NCBI RefSeq assembly: GCF_002994745.2 | Contig: NC_037094.1 | Span: forward strand, 20,933,001 to 20,997,000 | DNA length: 64,000 nt | Reading direction: 5' to 3' | DNA from: Rosa chinensis | Taxonomy: Eukaryota > Streptophyta > Magnoliopsida > Rosales > Rosaceae | Shown: piece after piece, positions 48,199-60,440 of the stretch | Layout of the letters: each line of letters begins with the position of its first letter | How positions within the stretch are numbered: position 1 is the stretch's first letter | The notes under the pieces: model-generated | What the model was told of the DNA's origin: nothing | Database searches by the model: none | What the model saw: the letters and a program-made list of their open reading frames with translations, nothing else | Position numbers and translations under genes: made by a program

Positions 48199-51100
48199 GT
48201 CTTTTTATTTTCCAAGAGATGTAGGCGATTGCCATATTACTTTTGTAGTAGATGCCAATGATATTAGTCTTTCTTCAAAGTAGGCGTACTCAATGTAAGT
48301 GTGATGTCTAGGAAGGTTTTGAGATAAGTGGTACTTAAGCGAGCTTTGCTCCACCGACATCTCTCTACTCACTTGGTCACATTTACATTGGAAATACCGA
48401 AAGGAGTTAGACGACTGCCATTATTTTGCATTAACTAGTTTATTGGATTAGATTTTCTTTGATCAAAGAAACAATGATGTACTCCGTTGGCTTATGAATA
48501 AAATTTCGAGTTCTTTTCATTATGACTCAATTTTGATTCTGAGCATATTACTTTGTGACTACGATGGCTGGGCCATCAATATTAATTCAAGGAAATGAAA
48601 TAGCCCAAGTTCCACTTGCCAAATGGCACCTTAATTACTGTCACAGAAACTCTCTACGCTCTTCGGGCAAATTGCCCTATGAATAGCCAACGGATTCCAT
48701 GCGAAAACGCATGTAGAGAATGGAGATGAGTTCCTTTGCAAATACCTCTAACGATTGCGAACAAAGGCGCATCTTAGAGAAGTTTATGTGTCTCTCTAGT
48801 GGACTCTATGTCACTATTCGAGCTATTAAATCCAATAAAGTTATCAGAGAAGATCTCTTGGATTTAGACACATATTGGCTTTGTCATGACAAGATAGGTC
48901 ATCCTGGTCATGATATGATGATCCGTCTACTAAAGACTTCACTTGGACATCCATCCTTTTGAGCAAAACGAAGCAAGAATCTGATGACTCCATAAAAGGC
49001 GCCAACCATGAGCATAACGCCATGGTTGTTCCTCCTTGTGGCCATGACTCCATACATGCTAATTTCCATGGCTCCAACGCCATTATGGGAGATGTAGTCA
49101 CACATTTTGCTTCTAATAGCGCTACAGAAGCTCAGGCTCTACCAAAATCCTCATTGGTCACTTCTAAGGCCTCTCGCTCATTTTGCAAAGCCAGTTCCTT
49201 CGGGAAATTCGGACTGAGACCATCTTACACAAAGGATATGAAAATACTCATTCTGTTTTTACATCAAATCCATGGGGATTCTTTGGACTGATTCAACCAA
49301 CTTGCAGACGTTTAAATATCTCATGATGTTGGTTGACACGCAAACATGCTGGTCACGTGTCGTGCTATTTTCCACTTGTAATGCTGCTTATGCTACACTC
49401 CTAGCACATATCATATGACAACGGGCTCACTCCCCAAATCATCATATTCAGTCAATTGGATTTGACTATGCTGGAGAGTTTACATCGAAGACTTTCGATG
49501 GTTATTGCATTGGGATTGATGTTGGACATCATATTCCCATGTACACACCCAATTGGTCTCGCAGAAACGTCTACGATGATAGTCTGGACATTGGTAATGC
49601 GCACCACTCTCCTTATATCCGCTTGAGGTGATGCAATATCGCATGCAGCTATGCTCATTCGTCTACGACCTACCGCCACTCACTGTACCCCTACTTTACA
49701 GCTAGTGACTGGGTACAAGTATTTTGTACTTACGCACATTTGAGTGAGCCATTTATGTGCCCATTGCGCCACCACAGCGCACTATGATAGGTCCTTACAG
49801 ACGAATGGACAACTCAGTTGGATTTGAGACTCCAACAATCGTCCGCCACTTAATGCCCTTGCAAGGCGATCTCATTACCGCTAGCTTTGAGGGTTGTCAC
49901 TTTGATGAGACAGTCTTCCCGTCGTTAGGGGGAGATAAGAACACGGATGTTCAGCAGGAACGACATGAATTGTCATAACTTGTCCCCACTATGTCTCATC
50001 TCGATCCCTGTTAAAGTGACGAGATCACACAAATATGCTGCAAACAAGCGTGCAAGGAAGGACATCCCTACGAGAGGACGTAGCGCCACCCTACACGGAG
50101 GTAGGCATGGTGCCAACGCCAAAGAGAGTGGCACTCTGGCATTACAGGCCATGGCCCCAGCTAGGATGTGTTGGAAGCCCGTGGGTTCGAAGGATTCCTT
50201 AGCACAAACCAATCCTTGGATCATCAGCACTCAAAATCCGTCTCATGAGTATCTTTCGGGTTATGGTTATCGTTGGGGGATGCCTCAACGTCAGAACATA
50301 TTCCTGAGAATATAGAGCTCTATGAAACTTACACTAGTGTACATGAGACGTTGGATAGAAACTCCATCATGATTGATGATGTAGTTGCGCATGAGTTTGT
50401 TGAGTCTGATGACATCGAACCACGCTCCGTTGATGAATGAATGCCAACGTAGAGAGATTTGGCCTAAATGGAAAGATGCGATCCAGGTTAAGATTGATTC
50501 TCTAACGAAGAGGAAGGTTTTCTGAGCCAGTAATGCCAACACCTCCTGACATAAAACCTACTGACTAATGGGTCTTCGTTAGAAAGCGTGATGAGAAAAA
50601 GAGATGGCAATCTCGACTTATGGCGCAAGGCTTCTCACAAAACGCCCTGGAATCGACTACGATGAGACATATTCTCTCGTAATGGATGTCATTGCACTCC
50701 ACTACCTTGTCAGTTTGGTAGTTTCCGAATAATGAACATGCAGCTTACAAATGTGGTCACTACGTATCTCTATGGGGATCTAGATACGGAATATACATGA
50801 AGGATCATGGTGAACTTCATTTACCCAAGTCAAGAGGCTCTAGACCACGGAGCGCGTTTACAATAAGATTGAAACGCTCACTAAAGTGACTACTTGATTG
50901 GGAAGAGATATGCCCACACGTTTCCATAACAAGTTTCGGATTCTATCGCGATTCATGTTGGACATGATCTTCATTAGAAGCCCTTAAAGAGTTAAGGGAA
51001 ACCGCTGAACACTTGAAATCCGAGTTTGAGACGAAGGATTTTGGGAGAACACGATTATATCTCTGTTTAGAACTTGAGCATCGTGTCGATAGATGCTTAG

Positions 51101-52135
51101 GCATTTTGACAAGGTCAAGCTTTCAAGCACCCCCATGATCGTCCATAGTTTTGATCCTGAAAAGGATCCTCTTCGTCGAAAGGATGATGACAAAGATGTG
51201 TTAGAGGCAGAAGTACCTTACTTAGTATAATAGGCCCATTATTGTACTTATCCCAATGCATAAGACCAGACATCTCATATGTTGTGAAGTTGTTAGCTAG
51301 ATATAGCTTTGCGCCAACGCGACGTCATTGGATTGGTGTAAAAGATATCTTTCGATATTTGAGATGTATGATATGGGCTTGTTCTATCCCTATAAAGAGA
51401 TTATGGATTCGAACCCATCACACACCAGGTACGCCGCCAACACTGGCCTGCGTCCACTATCCCCATCCCAAAACGACATGTGTTTTGGAAGGTTTTGCTG
51501 ATGTTGGGTATCTCTCTGACCCACACAAAGGTCATTCCCAAACTGGTCAAGTGTTCATCATGGGAAAAGACCATGACATCTTGGAGGTCTACAAAATAGA
51601 CCCTAGTCGCTATATCTTCGAACAATGCAGAGATCATTGCTCTTCACGAAGTGATTCGTGAATGTATATGGATTGGATCCATAATTACGCAGGTTCGAAC
51701 AATTGTGGTTTGAAGTCTACCACAGATGAGCCTACGAGCATTTAGGATAATGCTGCTTGTTTTGAACAAATGAGGCAAGGCTACATCAAAAGCGATAACA
51801 CCAAGCATAATCAACAACAACAGACTCTCCTCGATATCAAAGTGAACTAGGTTCAATCTGAGGACAGTGAGGCAGACTTGTTTACTAAGTCATTTCCCAA
51901 ATCCACGATCGAGAAACATGTGGCAAGAATTGGCTTGCGGAAATTATTTGCATCAGGGGGAGGCGCAGACATCAGGGGGAGATGTCTACATGTTCACCTC
52001 GAAACGTGAAGGGTGTATTGTGCTCTTTTTCCCCTTCGACCGAGGTTATTTTTGTCCCACTAGGTTTTTGTTACTCGGCAAGGTTTTTAACGAGGCAACG
52101 AGAGAAGCACCGCGTTTGGACAACACAAAGGGGAG
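48199..52135 (+). pseudogene. degenerate copia pol
   Basis: Fragments in order: gag-pre-integrase zinc-binding region (ICHDKIGHPGHDMMIRLL-like, about 48850-48960), integrase pieces about 49200-49700, reverse transcriptase pieces about 50430-51200 (ETYSLVMDV; GELHLPKSRGSRPRSAF; TKDFGRTRLYLCLELEHRV), and RNase H pieces about 51240-51900 (CIRPDISYVVKLLARYS; LEGFADVGYLSDPHKGHSQT). The YVDD catalytic box region is deleted. Frames shift repeatedly and no continuous pol protein is possible. Confidence 0.88.
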
Positions 52136-52338
52136 TGTTTAAGGATATCTCTATTTGTGTTTGGCCCAAACTCTAAGTTACTTAACCTAGTGGTAATAGA
52201 GTTTAATTAGAAGAATCTAGAGATTATCTTTCCTTGTATGATTCTAACTCTATGCATTGTAATCCTCTATATAAAGAGGCCCCTATTATCAATGAGAATA
52301 CACAGCGATTATCTCTCAATTTCTGATTCCCTACAACA
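52136..52338 (+). mobile_element. 3' LTR of the copia element
   Basis: 203 bp, the same length as the 5' LTR, preceded by the purine tract and followed by the target duplication CTGAT. Confidence 0.93.
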
Positions 52339-52565
52339 CTGATGTTAATATGAACCCAATATAGTAACGGCTAATATTAATACATGGATACCTCTAATAA
52401 CAGCTCATGTTAATATATGGATACTATAGTAACAATTGATGTTAATACGCGGACACATAGTAACAGCAAATGTTAATGCATGACCTAAATAGTACACATT
52501 TGATATTAATACATGGATACTATAATAACAGCTGATGTCTATACATGAGTACATGACTAGCTACT
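52330..52565 (+). repeat. ~32-bp minisatellite that was the copia target
   Basis: About seven degenerate units of the type TAGTAACAGCTGATGTTAAT-ACATGGATAC follow the 3' LTR. The first unit is split by the element: TAATAGCTGAT before the 5' LTR continues as GTTAATATG after the 3' LTR. Confidence 0.8.
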
Positions 52566-52784
52566 TTTTTATTAGAATTTTTTTGTTTTTGATGTAATTT
52601 ATTATTATTTACTATTTTATATTTATCTAATAGAAAATGAAATGTCAAAAGGCACGCACTCTACACTCACGAAGTTCGTATCAAAAGGCTAGTATTTTAT
52701 AGTATATCATCTTTGATATTCTTCTTTATAGAAGCGATAACTTAGTATGGTAAACAAAGGAGATGAAAGATTAAAATGGTTATT

Positions 52785-53220
52785 GCCAATTTCACCTTTT
52801 TGCAATAATTGTTACTGGTTTACGGTGACATTTGGTTACAAACTTATAATTAGTTGGTTTAATGTTTTACCGTTTCATTGTCGGCAAGACCAAAATATAA
52901 TAAATTAGCTTCAAATTCTTTTATTTTGGTGAACATGAGGGCTTAAAGCTCAAAAAAAAAAAAAAAAAAAAAAAAAACAAACTAACTAAATAACAATAAG
53001 ACGAGGTCCCCTTTTCAAATTTTCGATCCCTGCTGCTTATAATCGTGTGTGATACTTGGTAAACACATTAGGATTACCGCGTGCGCGCGTCATTGTATAA
53101 ACAAATTATTAACATTATTGATTTTTGAGTGGGAGCTTGAAAATTGACATCGATGGTGTTGGTGAATCCATTTCTGAGGAAAAACTTCATCAAAGAGGAG
53201 TCACTGTTTATTGTGCATCA
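52785..53220 (+). pseudogene. pectinesterase remnant, duplicate block 2
   Basis: Sequence around 52800-52900 matches the end of pectinesterase intron 3 (GGTTTACGGTGACATTTGG and the following TTTACCGTTT-TTGTCGGCA). The stretch 53140-53205 matches the last exon (CATTTCTGAGGAAAAACTTC region). The catalytic exons are absent and nothing can be translated usefully. Confidence 0.7.
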
Positions 53221-53499
53221 TGGGCATCACATTGACACCGTTCTTCCGCACAACCAAAGATAAAAGCTCCCAAAAAAAAAATATTCAACAAACAGAATAA
53301 TCTACTCAATGAGATTGAGATTTTCCTCCCCATAATGCCCATAATGTTAATACAAGTTCATATGTCCAAAATCATAGTCTTAAATTTGGGCATGCCACAA
53401 ATCCTAACTTGAGAAAATAACAATGCAATTCGGGAAATAATTCCTTTGTGTCTTACAAACTTCAAAAATAAAAAAGGACAAAGGAAAGCAGTCCGAGAC

Positions 53500-55485
53500 T
53501 CACATAACAGAACATTTTCCTGCAGTTTCGATTGTATCTCTGGTGATCTGCAGAGGAGAGCAATGCTGGTCAGTAAGTTGATCGAACTGATTTAAAGTTG
53601 TAACTGAATGAAAGCATGTTATGCTGTGATAATACTTCACTAGCCGCTGCATAAAACATAGAATATGCCAAGGAGACAGCATCCTAGAATTTGGCAATGA
53701 CAATGCAATGCACAACTTATCTTGCCCCAAATACAATGTTCTATTTGAATTTGAATCTCAATTATTTTTTCCCTATCCTTCAGCAGTCGATTTTTTTTAT
53801 CTCTCTGACATTTCATTAAACACCAACCTTAGTTTAAAACCGATGCATCAGCATCACAACTCACAAGTATCATAATTACATTCACAAACCACTAACAGCT
53901 CAAGCTGCATAGAGACTTACTCAAGGACTTGGCATAAGCTAAACGTTCAGCAAAACCAGAGAGAGAGAGAGAGCGAGCAAAACACATTACCTGAGATGAA
54001 CTTCATCGTATTCTTTATCCATTCCTTCCTTGCTTCTAGTCCTTTAACAAACTCTTTATACTCATCCTGATTTCTCTGAAATTTCATTGAACACAACTAT
54101 TAATTTTAATACCCATGTACCAACTTCAGAAGTATCAGAAAAGCTTAACACAATTGTGTCAGAATTACATTTCAAAAACTCAAGCAGAATGATAACTCGA
54201 TCAAAAACTTAGCAATGTAAACTTAATTTTCAGCAAAACCCCCGGAAAGAGAAAAGAAAAAGAAAAAAAAAAAAAGGAGAAAGAGAGAGAAAAAGAGCAA
54301 TCTAAACGAGAATACAAAACACATTACCTGAGATTCAGCTTGTAACTCAAGCTTCTTCACAAACAACTTCATTTTCAGATCCTTGCCAAAATCATATTCC
54401 CTAGGTTGTTCAGTTGTTGATTTTAGTTCATTAACAGCCTCTTTGAGCTCAGCCTGCACTTCTCTCTGAAATTTCATTAAACACAAACCTTAATTTCAAA
54501 ATTCATATAACAGCTTCACAAATATATATCACAGAAGCCGACAACAATTGTGTCTCAAGTATATTTAAAAAACCACCAACATGAAGCTGCAAGACTCAAT
54601 CGAGGACTTAACAAATGTAAACTTACTGTTCAGCGAAAACCCGAAGAGAGAGAGAGAGAGAGAATATAAAACATATTACCTCATATGCAGCTAGTTCATC
54701 CTTAAACTCCTTCATCGCATTCTCCATCCATTCAGCCCTTGTTTGTATTCTATTAAGAGCCTCTTTGCGCTCTCTTCTCTCTGAAATTTCATTGAACACA
54801 AACCTTAATTTTAATAGCCATCCATCAGCTTCACAAGTATCACAAAAGGTCAAAAGTTGAGCACAATCTCGCATATATATGTGCACCTCCTAGGCTAATT
54901 TATTTTAGTTACTAATACAAAAGAGTACCTCAGCTGCAACAATTTCCTCACGAAGCAGCTCCGCCAACTGCTTGACCGATGTACTAAAATCCATAACAAA
55001 CACCCATTGTGTTAAAATGTAATTAACATCATCTAGTCAAATTGAGCAACTCGGGAGGAAAGAAACTGCAAACCCCATTCTGTTATACTTTTACTGGGCT
55101 GAACAGAAAATGTTGAATGAAATTGTATTCTTTTCTTAAACAATTAATTCTAGACAGACGTTTTTGAAGAACTATAACAAAGAAACAAAATTTTGATTCA
55201 TGATTTTTGTTTCTGAACAAACTCATATAGAGGGATATACAAGACAGCAGATCCTAAACACAACATAGTGAAGTTCAAAGTTTTGAAGGAAAATTGAGAG
55301 AAAGATACCTTTGAACCTTGAGGTTTCGGACATCATTTGAAGCACCTGAGAAGGAAATTCAGAAGGTAAATTAGTTACAATAAATTGAGAGATAATGGGA
55401 CAGAAAGAGAGAAAAAAAGAAAGCAATGCTTCTGGTGTTTACTGTCGAGGAGCTTGTCGAGATTTTCGGAGTGATCAGCAGCCAT
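53500..55485 (-). pseudogene. PEX19-derived paralogue with amplified coiled-coil exons, block 2
   Basis: Exon-like pieces on the minus strand: 55443-55485 (MAADHSENLDKLLD), 55309-55345, 54929-54983, 54680-54780, 54328-54465, 53991-54075 and 53500-53547. The first two match PEX19 exons 1-2. Middle exons such as ELKEAVNELKSTTEQ...DFGKDLKMKLFVKKLE match the PEX19 exon 3 helix ([17 protein letters not shown]...[12 protein letters not shown]), repeated with variation. PEX19 exon 4, the membrane-protein-binding domain, is gone. The last piece ends KCSVM plus stop, a CaaX box like PEX19's CCVM. Splice signals are mostly kept and most exons are phase 0. However, 54680-54780 needs a shifted acceptor, and 53991-54075 has an extra base that breaks the phase into the last exon. 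It is either a recent pseudogene or a neofunctionalised mini-protein with unusual splicing. Confidence 0.75.
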
Positions 55486-55568
55486 GGATGAAGCTTGAAA
55501 CTCAGTCTTTCTCTCTCTTTAGCTCTGGAGAAGTCTCAGCTAAAATGAAGAAGCAATGAGCTTGCTAG

Positions 55569-55631
55569 GTGTTAAAGATTATCAAAGGGAAATCAATTTC
55601 AATTTCTTTTCCCTTTGATAATCTTTAACAC
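55569..55631. other. perfect 24-bp-arm hairpin
   Basis: Left arm 55569-55592 (GTGTTAAAGATTATCAAAGG then GAAA), 15-base loop, right arm 55608-55631 its exact complement. It lies about 85-145 bp upstream of the ATG of the block-2 PEX19-like unit, read on the minus strand. Confidence 0.93.
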
Positions 55632-56600
55632 TAGGTTTTCTTTCTCTCTCTTATAGCAAGTGTAGTAGTGTATTTTAAAGCACCGAGGTGACCAAGCTTT
55701 ACTTTTCCAATTGTTTTGGGAAACTGAATTGCTTTGGAATCTGGATATATTGCTGAGGGACTCAAGTGTGAACAAGGATAAGTACTGTTGGGGCTGCCCC
55801 AACTACACTATTTGATAACACTGGAGTAGAAAAGGTTTCAGAGAGGGAATCTCTGACCTGCAATTGAAAAGAATGTTCATCATGCATGTAAACCTTTACT
55901 GTGCTTGACTGTGTGCATGGCTTACTCGGCAAGAAAATGTGTTATGAGTAAGTGAGACTCTTCCCCAGTACCAATTTTCAGTCAGTCTGGGGATTTTTAA
56001 TTTGGATGCAATGGCTCGCGGATTAAGTGTGAGCATGATACTGGATTTGAGACTTTTGGCTTCGCCAATGAACATTATAAGGGAGGGGCGGAACCGTAGT
56101 TGATAAGATGAGTGAAACTGTGAACTGTGAACTGTGAACTGTGACGGTTCGAGCGAGAGAGAAGAAATTTCTTAACTTTACCAAAAGGATGAAAAGATTG
56201 GGAACGAGATGATTTTGACTTTGTGGCTTGCTCACCATGAGTTATGATTTACTGCATGCTTGTCAAGTCTTGAGCCCATAAATCGAGTAACCGTGACTGA
56301 AGATCTCGTGTATCAAACCACGCCGGTCACTGTTACAATCTTCAGATACTAACATGCATGTCTTTTCATATCTTCTCATGTCTTTGAGCTCTGATAAATA
56401 AATAAAGAAAAGTAGCTGATGGGTATAGCATAAAAATAAGCCAATGTGTCTGAGCCCTAAAGTGGCCTCATGAACACAAAAAAGATTAAGTGGCTTAATG
56501 GATAATTATAGTTATAGTTTAAAAGTATCATTTATGGATTTTTTTTTTCTTTCTCTCTATTAAGATAGGCAAGCATGATCATTTCGAGTACAGATCAAAT
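55632..56600. other. gene-free spacer between duplicate blocks
   Basis: No coding region or transposon terminus is recognised. A short GTGAACTGTGAACTGTGAACTG triplication occurs near 56118-56140. Confidence 0.5.
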
Positions 56601-56619
56601 CATCAGAACGGTTGTTTTC

Positions 56620-57145
56620 AATTTTACCTTTTTGGAGTTTTCGTTGCAAACTTGCAATTAGTTGGTTTGATGTTTTACCATTTTACCGCAGTTGGCAGGG
56701 ACCAAAACATAAGGATCTTTCGCTTTTCTAAACTGCCGGTGACGGGTACGGCTCTATTTTAGAAAAGCGGATCGGGCGATGGCCCACTTGGAATTGTATC
56801 AGTCATGATACAAAGCGGAATAGCGGATATTATTATCTTTCAAATTCTTTTATTTTGGTGAACATAATGACTTAAAAGCCCGAAAAGAAAAGCAAACTAA
56901 ATAGCAATAAGACTATGTTAACTTTCAAAATTTCAATCCTTACTGTGGTACTTGGTAAACGCATTATAGTTACCCTATGTGTGACTCTTATCATTTTATA
57001 AACAAATGATCCAACATTATCGCTCTCGAGTATACGACCATGTTTCTGGGAGTGTCACGAACCATGGCGCTTGACGTTGGTGCATCCATTTATGAGGAAG
57101 AACTTCATCCAAGAGGAGTCACTGTTTATTATGCCTTACAGTAAC
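56620..57145 (+). pseudogene. pectinesterase remnant, duplicate block 3
   Basis: The region near 56660-56770 matches the intron 3/exon 4 junction of the pectinesterase, including TCGCTTTTCTAAACTGCCGG (GFAFLNCR region) and the following GGTGACGGGT. The region 57066-57140 matches the last exon (GCGCTTGACG... GAGGAAGAACTTCAT). The rest of the coding region is missing. Confidence 0.72.
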
Positions 57146-57775
57146 CACTAGGGTTTTTTTTTTCTTCCAAGTTTCATATGTAATAGATGAATACTTGCAA
57201 TTTAAAAAATATCAACGACTTAGAATATGATTTGTTTTGTTGTTAATAATAGATTAGCAACAAATGAGATACAACAAAAAATAAATTTTTTCCATGATTT
57301 ATAAAAATTTACAAATACAAAACAGAATTGTTCTCCCACAAAAAAAAATATTTAAAAAAAAAAAAAAAGACCTGAAAGGATACGGGCATATTGTAGAATT
57401 GTAAAAAAAAAAACAAAAAAGGCAGGATTGTAATTTCAGTCAAAAGCAGGGGGTAAAATCGTATTTTCAGTGAACAGTGCTATGAACAGTATTTCTCTAG
57501 CAGCTTAGTCTATGTATAATTGGCGAAGTCCTTCCTCACAACCAAAGAAAAAAGTTACTTAGGGATTCCACTTGGTTCTTCTAATGAAATAGAAATTTTC
57601 CTCTAGCATATCACCACTAATGTAGCACAAGTTCACATGTTCAAAAACTTGGCCACAAATCCAAACTTAAGTAAATAACAATGCAGTTCGGGAACTAATA
57701 AAAAGGGAGAAAGGTGGGGAGTGGGGGTGGTGTGAATTGGGATGGAGAAATACGGAAGCAGGCCGAAATGTCTGT

Positions 57776-58980
57776 TCACATAATAGGACATTTTCCCTCA
57801 GACTCGGTTATATCTCTGGCAATCTGCAGAGGAGAGTAAGTTGATTGAACTGATTAAAAGTTGTGAATGAATGAAAACATGTTATTGTGATAATAATTCA
57901 CTAACTGTTGCATAAGACATAGAAGTTTGCCAAGGAAACAGCATCTTAAATTTTGGCAATGACAAATGCAATGCACAACTTATCTTGCCCCAAATACAGT
58001 ATTCTATTTGAATCTGAATCTCAATTATTTTTCCCAAAAATTTCATTAAACATCAACCATAATTTAAAACCCATGCACTTATCTTGCCCAAAATACAATG
58101 TTCTATTTGAGTCTGAATCTCACTATTTTTCCCTCTCAGAAATTTCATTGAACATCAACCAAACCCATGCATCAGTGTCACAGCTCACAAGTATCACAAA
58201 AGTCAACCACAATCGTGTCTCTATTACATTCACAAACCACTAACAGCTCAAGCTGCATGAAGACTCAATCAAGGACTTGGCAATGTAAACCAAACGTTCA
58301 GCAAGGGGGGGGGGGGGGAATACAAAACACATTACCTCAGATGCACGCATTCTCCACCCATTCAGCCCTTGTTTCTAGTTCCTCAATCTACTTCAACGTA
58401 TTCTCCACCCATTCCTTCCTCATTCCTACTTTTTTAACAACCTCTTTAAGCTCATCCTGATTTCTCTGAATTTTCATTGAACACCACTATTAAGTATTAA
58501 CCCGTGTACCAACTTCACAAGTATCAAAAAAGCAGAACACAATCGTGTGACAATAACATTTCAAAAACTCAAGCTGCATGATCACCTCAATTGAAGGCTT
58601 ATTAGCAATATAAACTTAATTTTTAGCAAAATCCCTAAAAAAAAAAAGGAGGAAGAGAGACAAAGAGCAATGTAAATGAGAATACAAAACACATTACCTG
58701 AACTGCAGCTTGTAACTCAATCTGCATCGCGGAAAACTTCGTTATCAGATCCTTGCCAAAACCATCCCCCCTAAGTTGTTCAGTTGTTGATTTTAGTCCA
58801 CTAACAGCCTCTTTGAGCTCAGCCTCAAAATCATTTTTCAAGTACATACCAAAAACCACCAAATGCTCAATCTGCAGGAAGATTCAATCGAAGACTTTAA
58901 CATATGCAAAAACCACCAACAGCTCAACCTGCATAAAGACTCAATCAAGGACTTGGCATAAACTAAACGTTCAGCAAAAC

Positions 58981-59013
<33 letters not shown>

Positions 59014-59713
59014 CTAAAAGAGAATATAAAACACATTACCTCAGATGCAGCTACTTCATCCTTAAACTGCTTCATCGCATTCTCCATCCATTCAACCCTT
59101 GTTTTTATTCTATTAATAGCCTCTTCAACCTCAGCCTGTTCTCTATGAAATTTCATTGAACACAAACCTTAATTTTAATAGCCATGCATCAGCTTCACAG
59201 GTATCACAAAAGTTGAGCACAATCTCGCATATATGCACCTCCTAGGCTAATTTATTTTAGTTAATAATAAAAGAAAGAAACTTGAGCTGCAGCAATTTCC
59301 CCACGAATGGTAATTACATGAGGCCCAACCAGCTCCTTTAACTCCTTGACCAACTTACTAAAATCCATAATAAACACCCATTGTGTCATTATGTAATTAA
59401 CATCACCTAGTAAAATTAAGCAATTTGGGCAAAAGAAACTGCAAATACCCATCCTGTTATACTTCCTTTTTACTGGGCTGAACACAAAATGTTGCATGAA
59501 ACTGTATTCTTTTCTTAAACAATTCTAGACAAAGAAACAAAATTTTGACTCATGATTTTTGGTTTTGAACAAACTCATATACAGAGATATATAAAACAGC
59601 AGATACATAAACAGAACATAGTAAAGTTTAAAGTTTTGAAAAAAAAAGATTGAGAGAAAGAAACCTTTGACGGAAGTGGCTTAGGTTGAAGTTTTCGAGA
59701 TCATCTGAAATAT
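57776..59713 (-). pseudogene. PEX19-derived paralogue with amplified exons, block 3
   Basis: Exon-like pieces on the minus strand: 59665-59713 (SDDLENFNLSHF, PEX19 exon 2), 59282-59357 (KLVKELKELVG...GEIAAAQ), about 59040-59147, about 58698-58829, 58336-58465 and 57776-57823. The last ends KCPIM plus stop, again a CaaX box. The equivalent of exon 1 is missing, replaced at about 59800 by unrelated repeat sequence. The acceptor of the 59040 exon is mutated (CAG to CAT), and the 58336 exon has an in-frame TAG. This copy is therefore dead as a PEX19-like gene. It shares the amplified-exon layout with block 2, so the amplification came before the duplication. Confidence 0.78.
58305..58318 (+). repeat. 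poly-G run
   Basis: About 14 consecutive G between two exon remnants of the block-3 pseudogene. A likely slippage or assembly-sensitive site. Confidence 0.9.
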
Positions 59714-59810
59714 CTGCAAAGGAAATTCAAAAGGTAAATTAGTTACAAGAAGTTGAGGGATAAAGGGACAGAGAAACAGAGGGAAAGAGAAAGCAATGAA
59801 AGATTACAAC

Positions 59811-60053
59811 TATATTTAAACATGAAAACATAATAAACTAGCACAGATTTAGATCAAATGTAAATAAACAGATATGAATAACTGACTTGGTTGATTGCTG
59901 TTGCAATCCATTCGATCTTCTCCTAGATGCTATATTTAAACATGAAAACATAATAAACTAGCACAGATTTAGATCAAATGTAAATAAACAGATATGAATG
60001 ATAACTGACTTGGTTGATTGCTGTTGCAATCCATTCGATCTTCTCCTAGATGC
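59811..60053. repeat. 120-bp tandem duplication next to the right-hand copia element
   Basis: Units 59811-59930 and 59931-60053 both start TATATTTAAACATGAAAACA and end TTCGATCTTCTCCTAGATGC, differing by a three-base insertion. They cover the expected end of the copia 3' LTR, so the duplication involves LTR and flank. Confidence 0.88.
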
Positions 60054-60440
60054 ACACTGTATTTCTCCTTTTGCTTGATGGGACAAAACCAGATGAGAAA
60101 GTGTTTGTGTTCTAGCAGAGATCAAAAGAAATCTTCACATATATAAGCTGTTGTGACAACAGCAGTTACATGACAGTTCCTTCCATCAAGGAACTGTCAA
60201 AGTAACTGTTTGTCTTAATCAGATTTGTCCAAATGATCATCCCTTTTGAATTTTGAATTCAAAACAGATATACTTACACATTATCTTAATTCGATTACTA
60301 AATTAAGTCTACATATATATACATGTAAGTAACTGCAGTTGTACTTTATAATCAAAATAATTTGTTTACATTAAGCTAATGTATATACAATATATAATAT
60401 CTAGTTCATTCTGCTCATATGCAGTGTGATCAATCTTACA
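60010..60440 (-). mobile_element. 3' LTR of the right-hand Ty1/copia element (inner end firm, outer end approximate)
   Basis: On the minus strand the purine tract AGTGGGAGAT (60442-60451 region) is followed by TGTAAGATTGATCACACTGC, the LTR start at 60440. The outer end near 60010 is a guess because the LTR end overlaps a tandem duplication. A TATATATAAG-type box lies near 60138. Confidence 0.6.

Larger units (their letters stand above)
45940..52338 (+). mobile_element. complete but coding-dead Ty1/copia retrotransposon
   Basis: A 6399-bp element with 203-bp LTRs, TG...CA ends, a purine tract (AAAGGGGAG, ending 52135) directly before the 3' LTR, and a perfect 5-bp target duplication CTGAT (45935-45939 and 52339-52343). 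The LTRs differ at about 8 of 203 positions, all transitions by my count, consistent with a fairly recent insertion and cytosine-methylation decay. Gag is nearly open; pol is riddled with stops, frameshifts and deletions. The contrast between young LTRs and a ruined pol suggests it moved as a non-autonomous element using enzymes supplied in trans. Confidence 0.93.
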
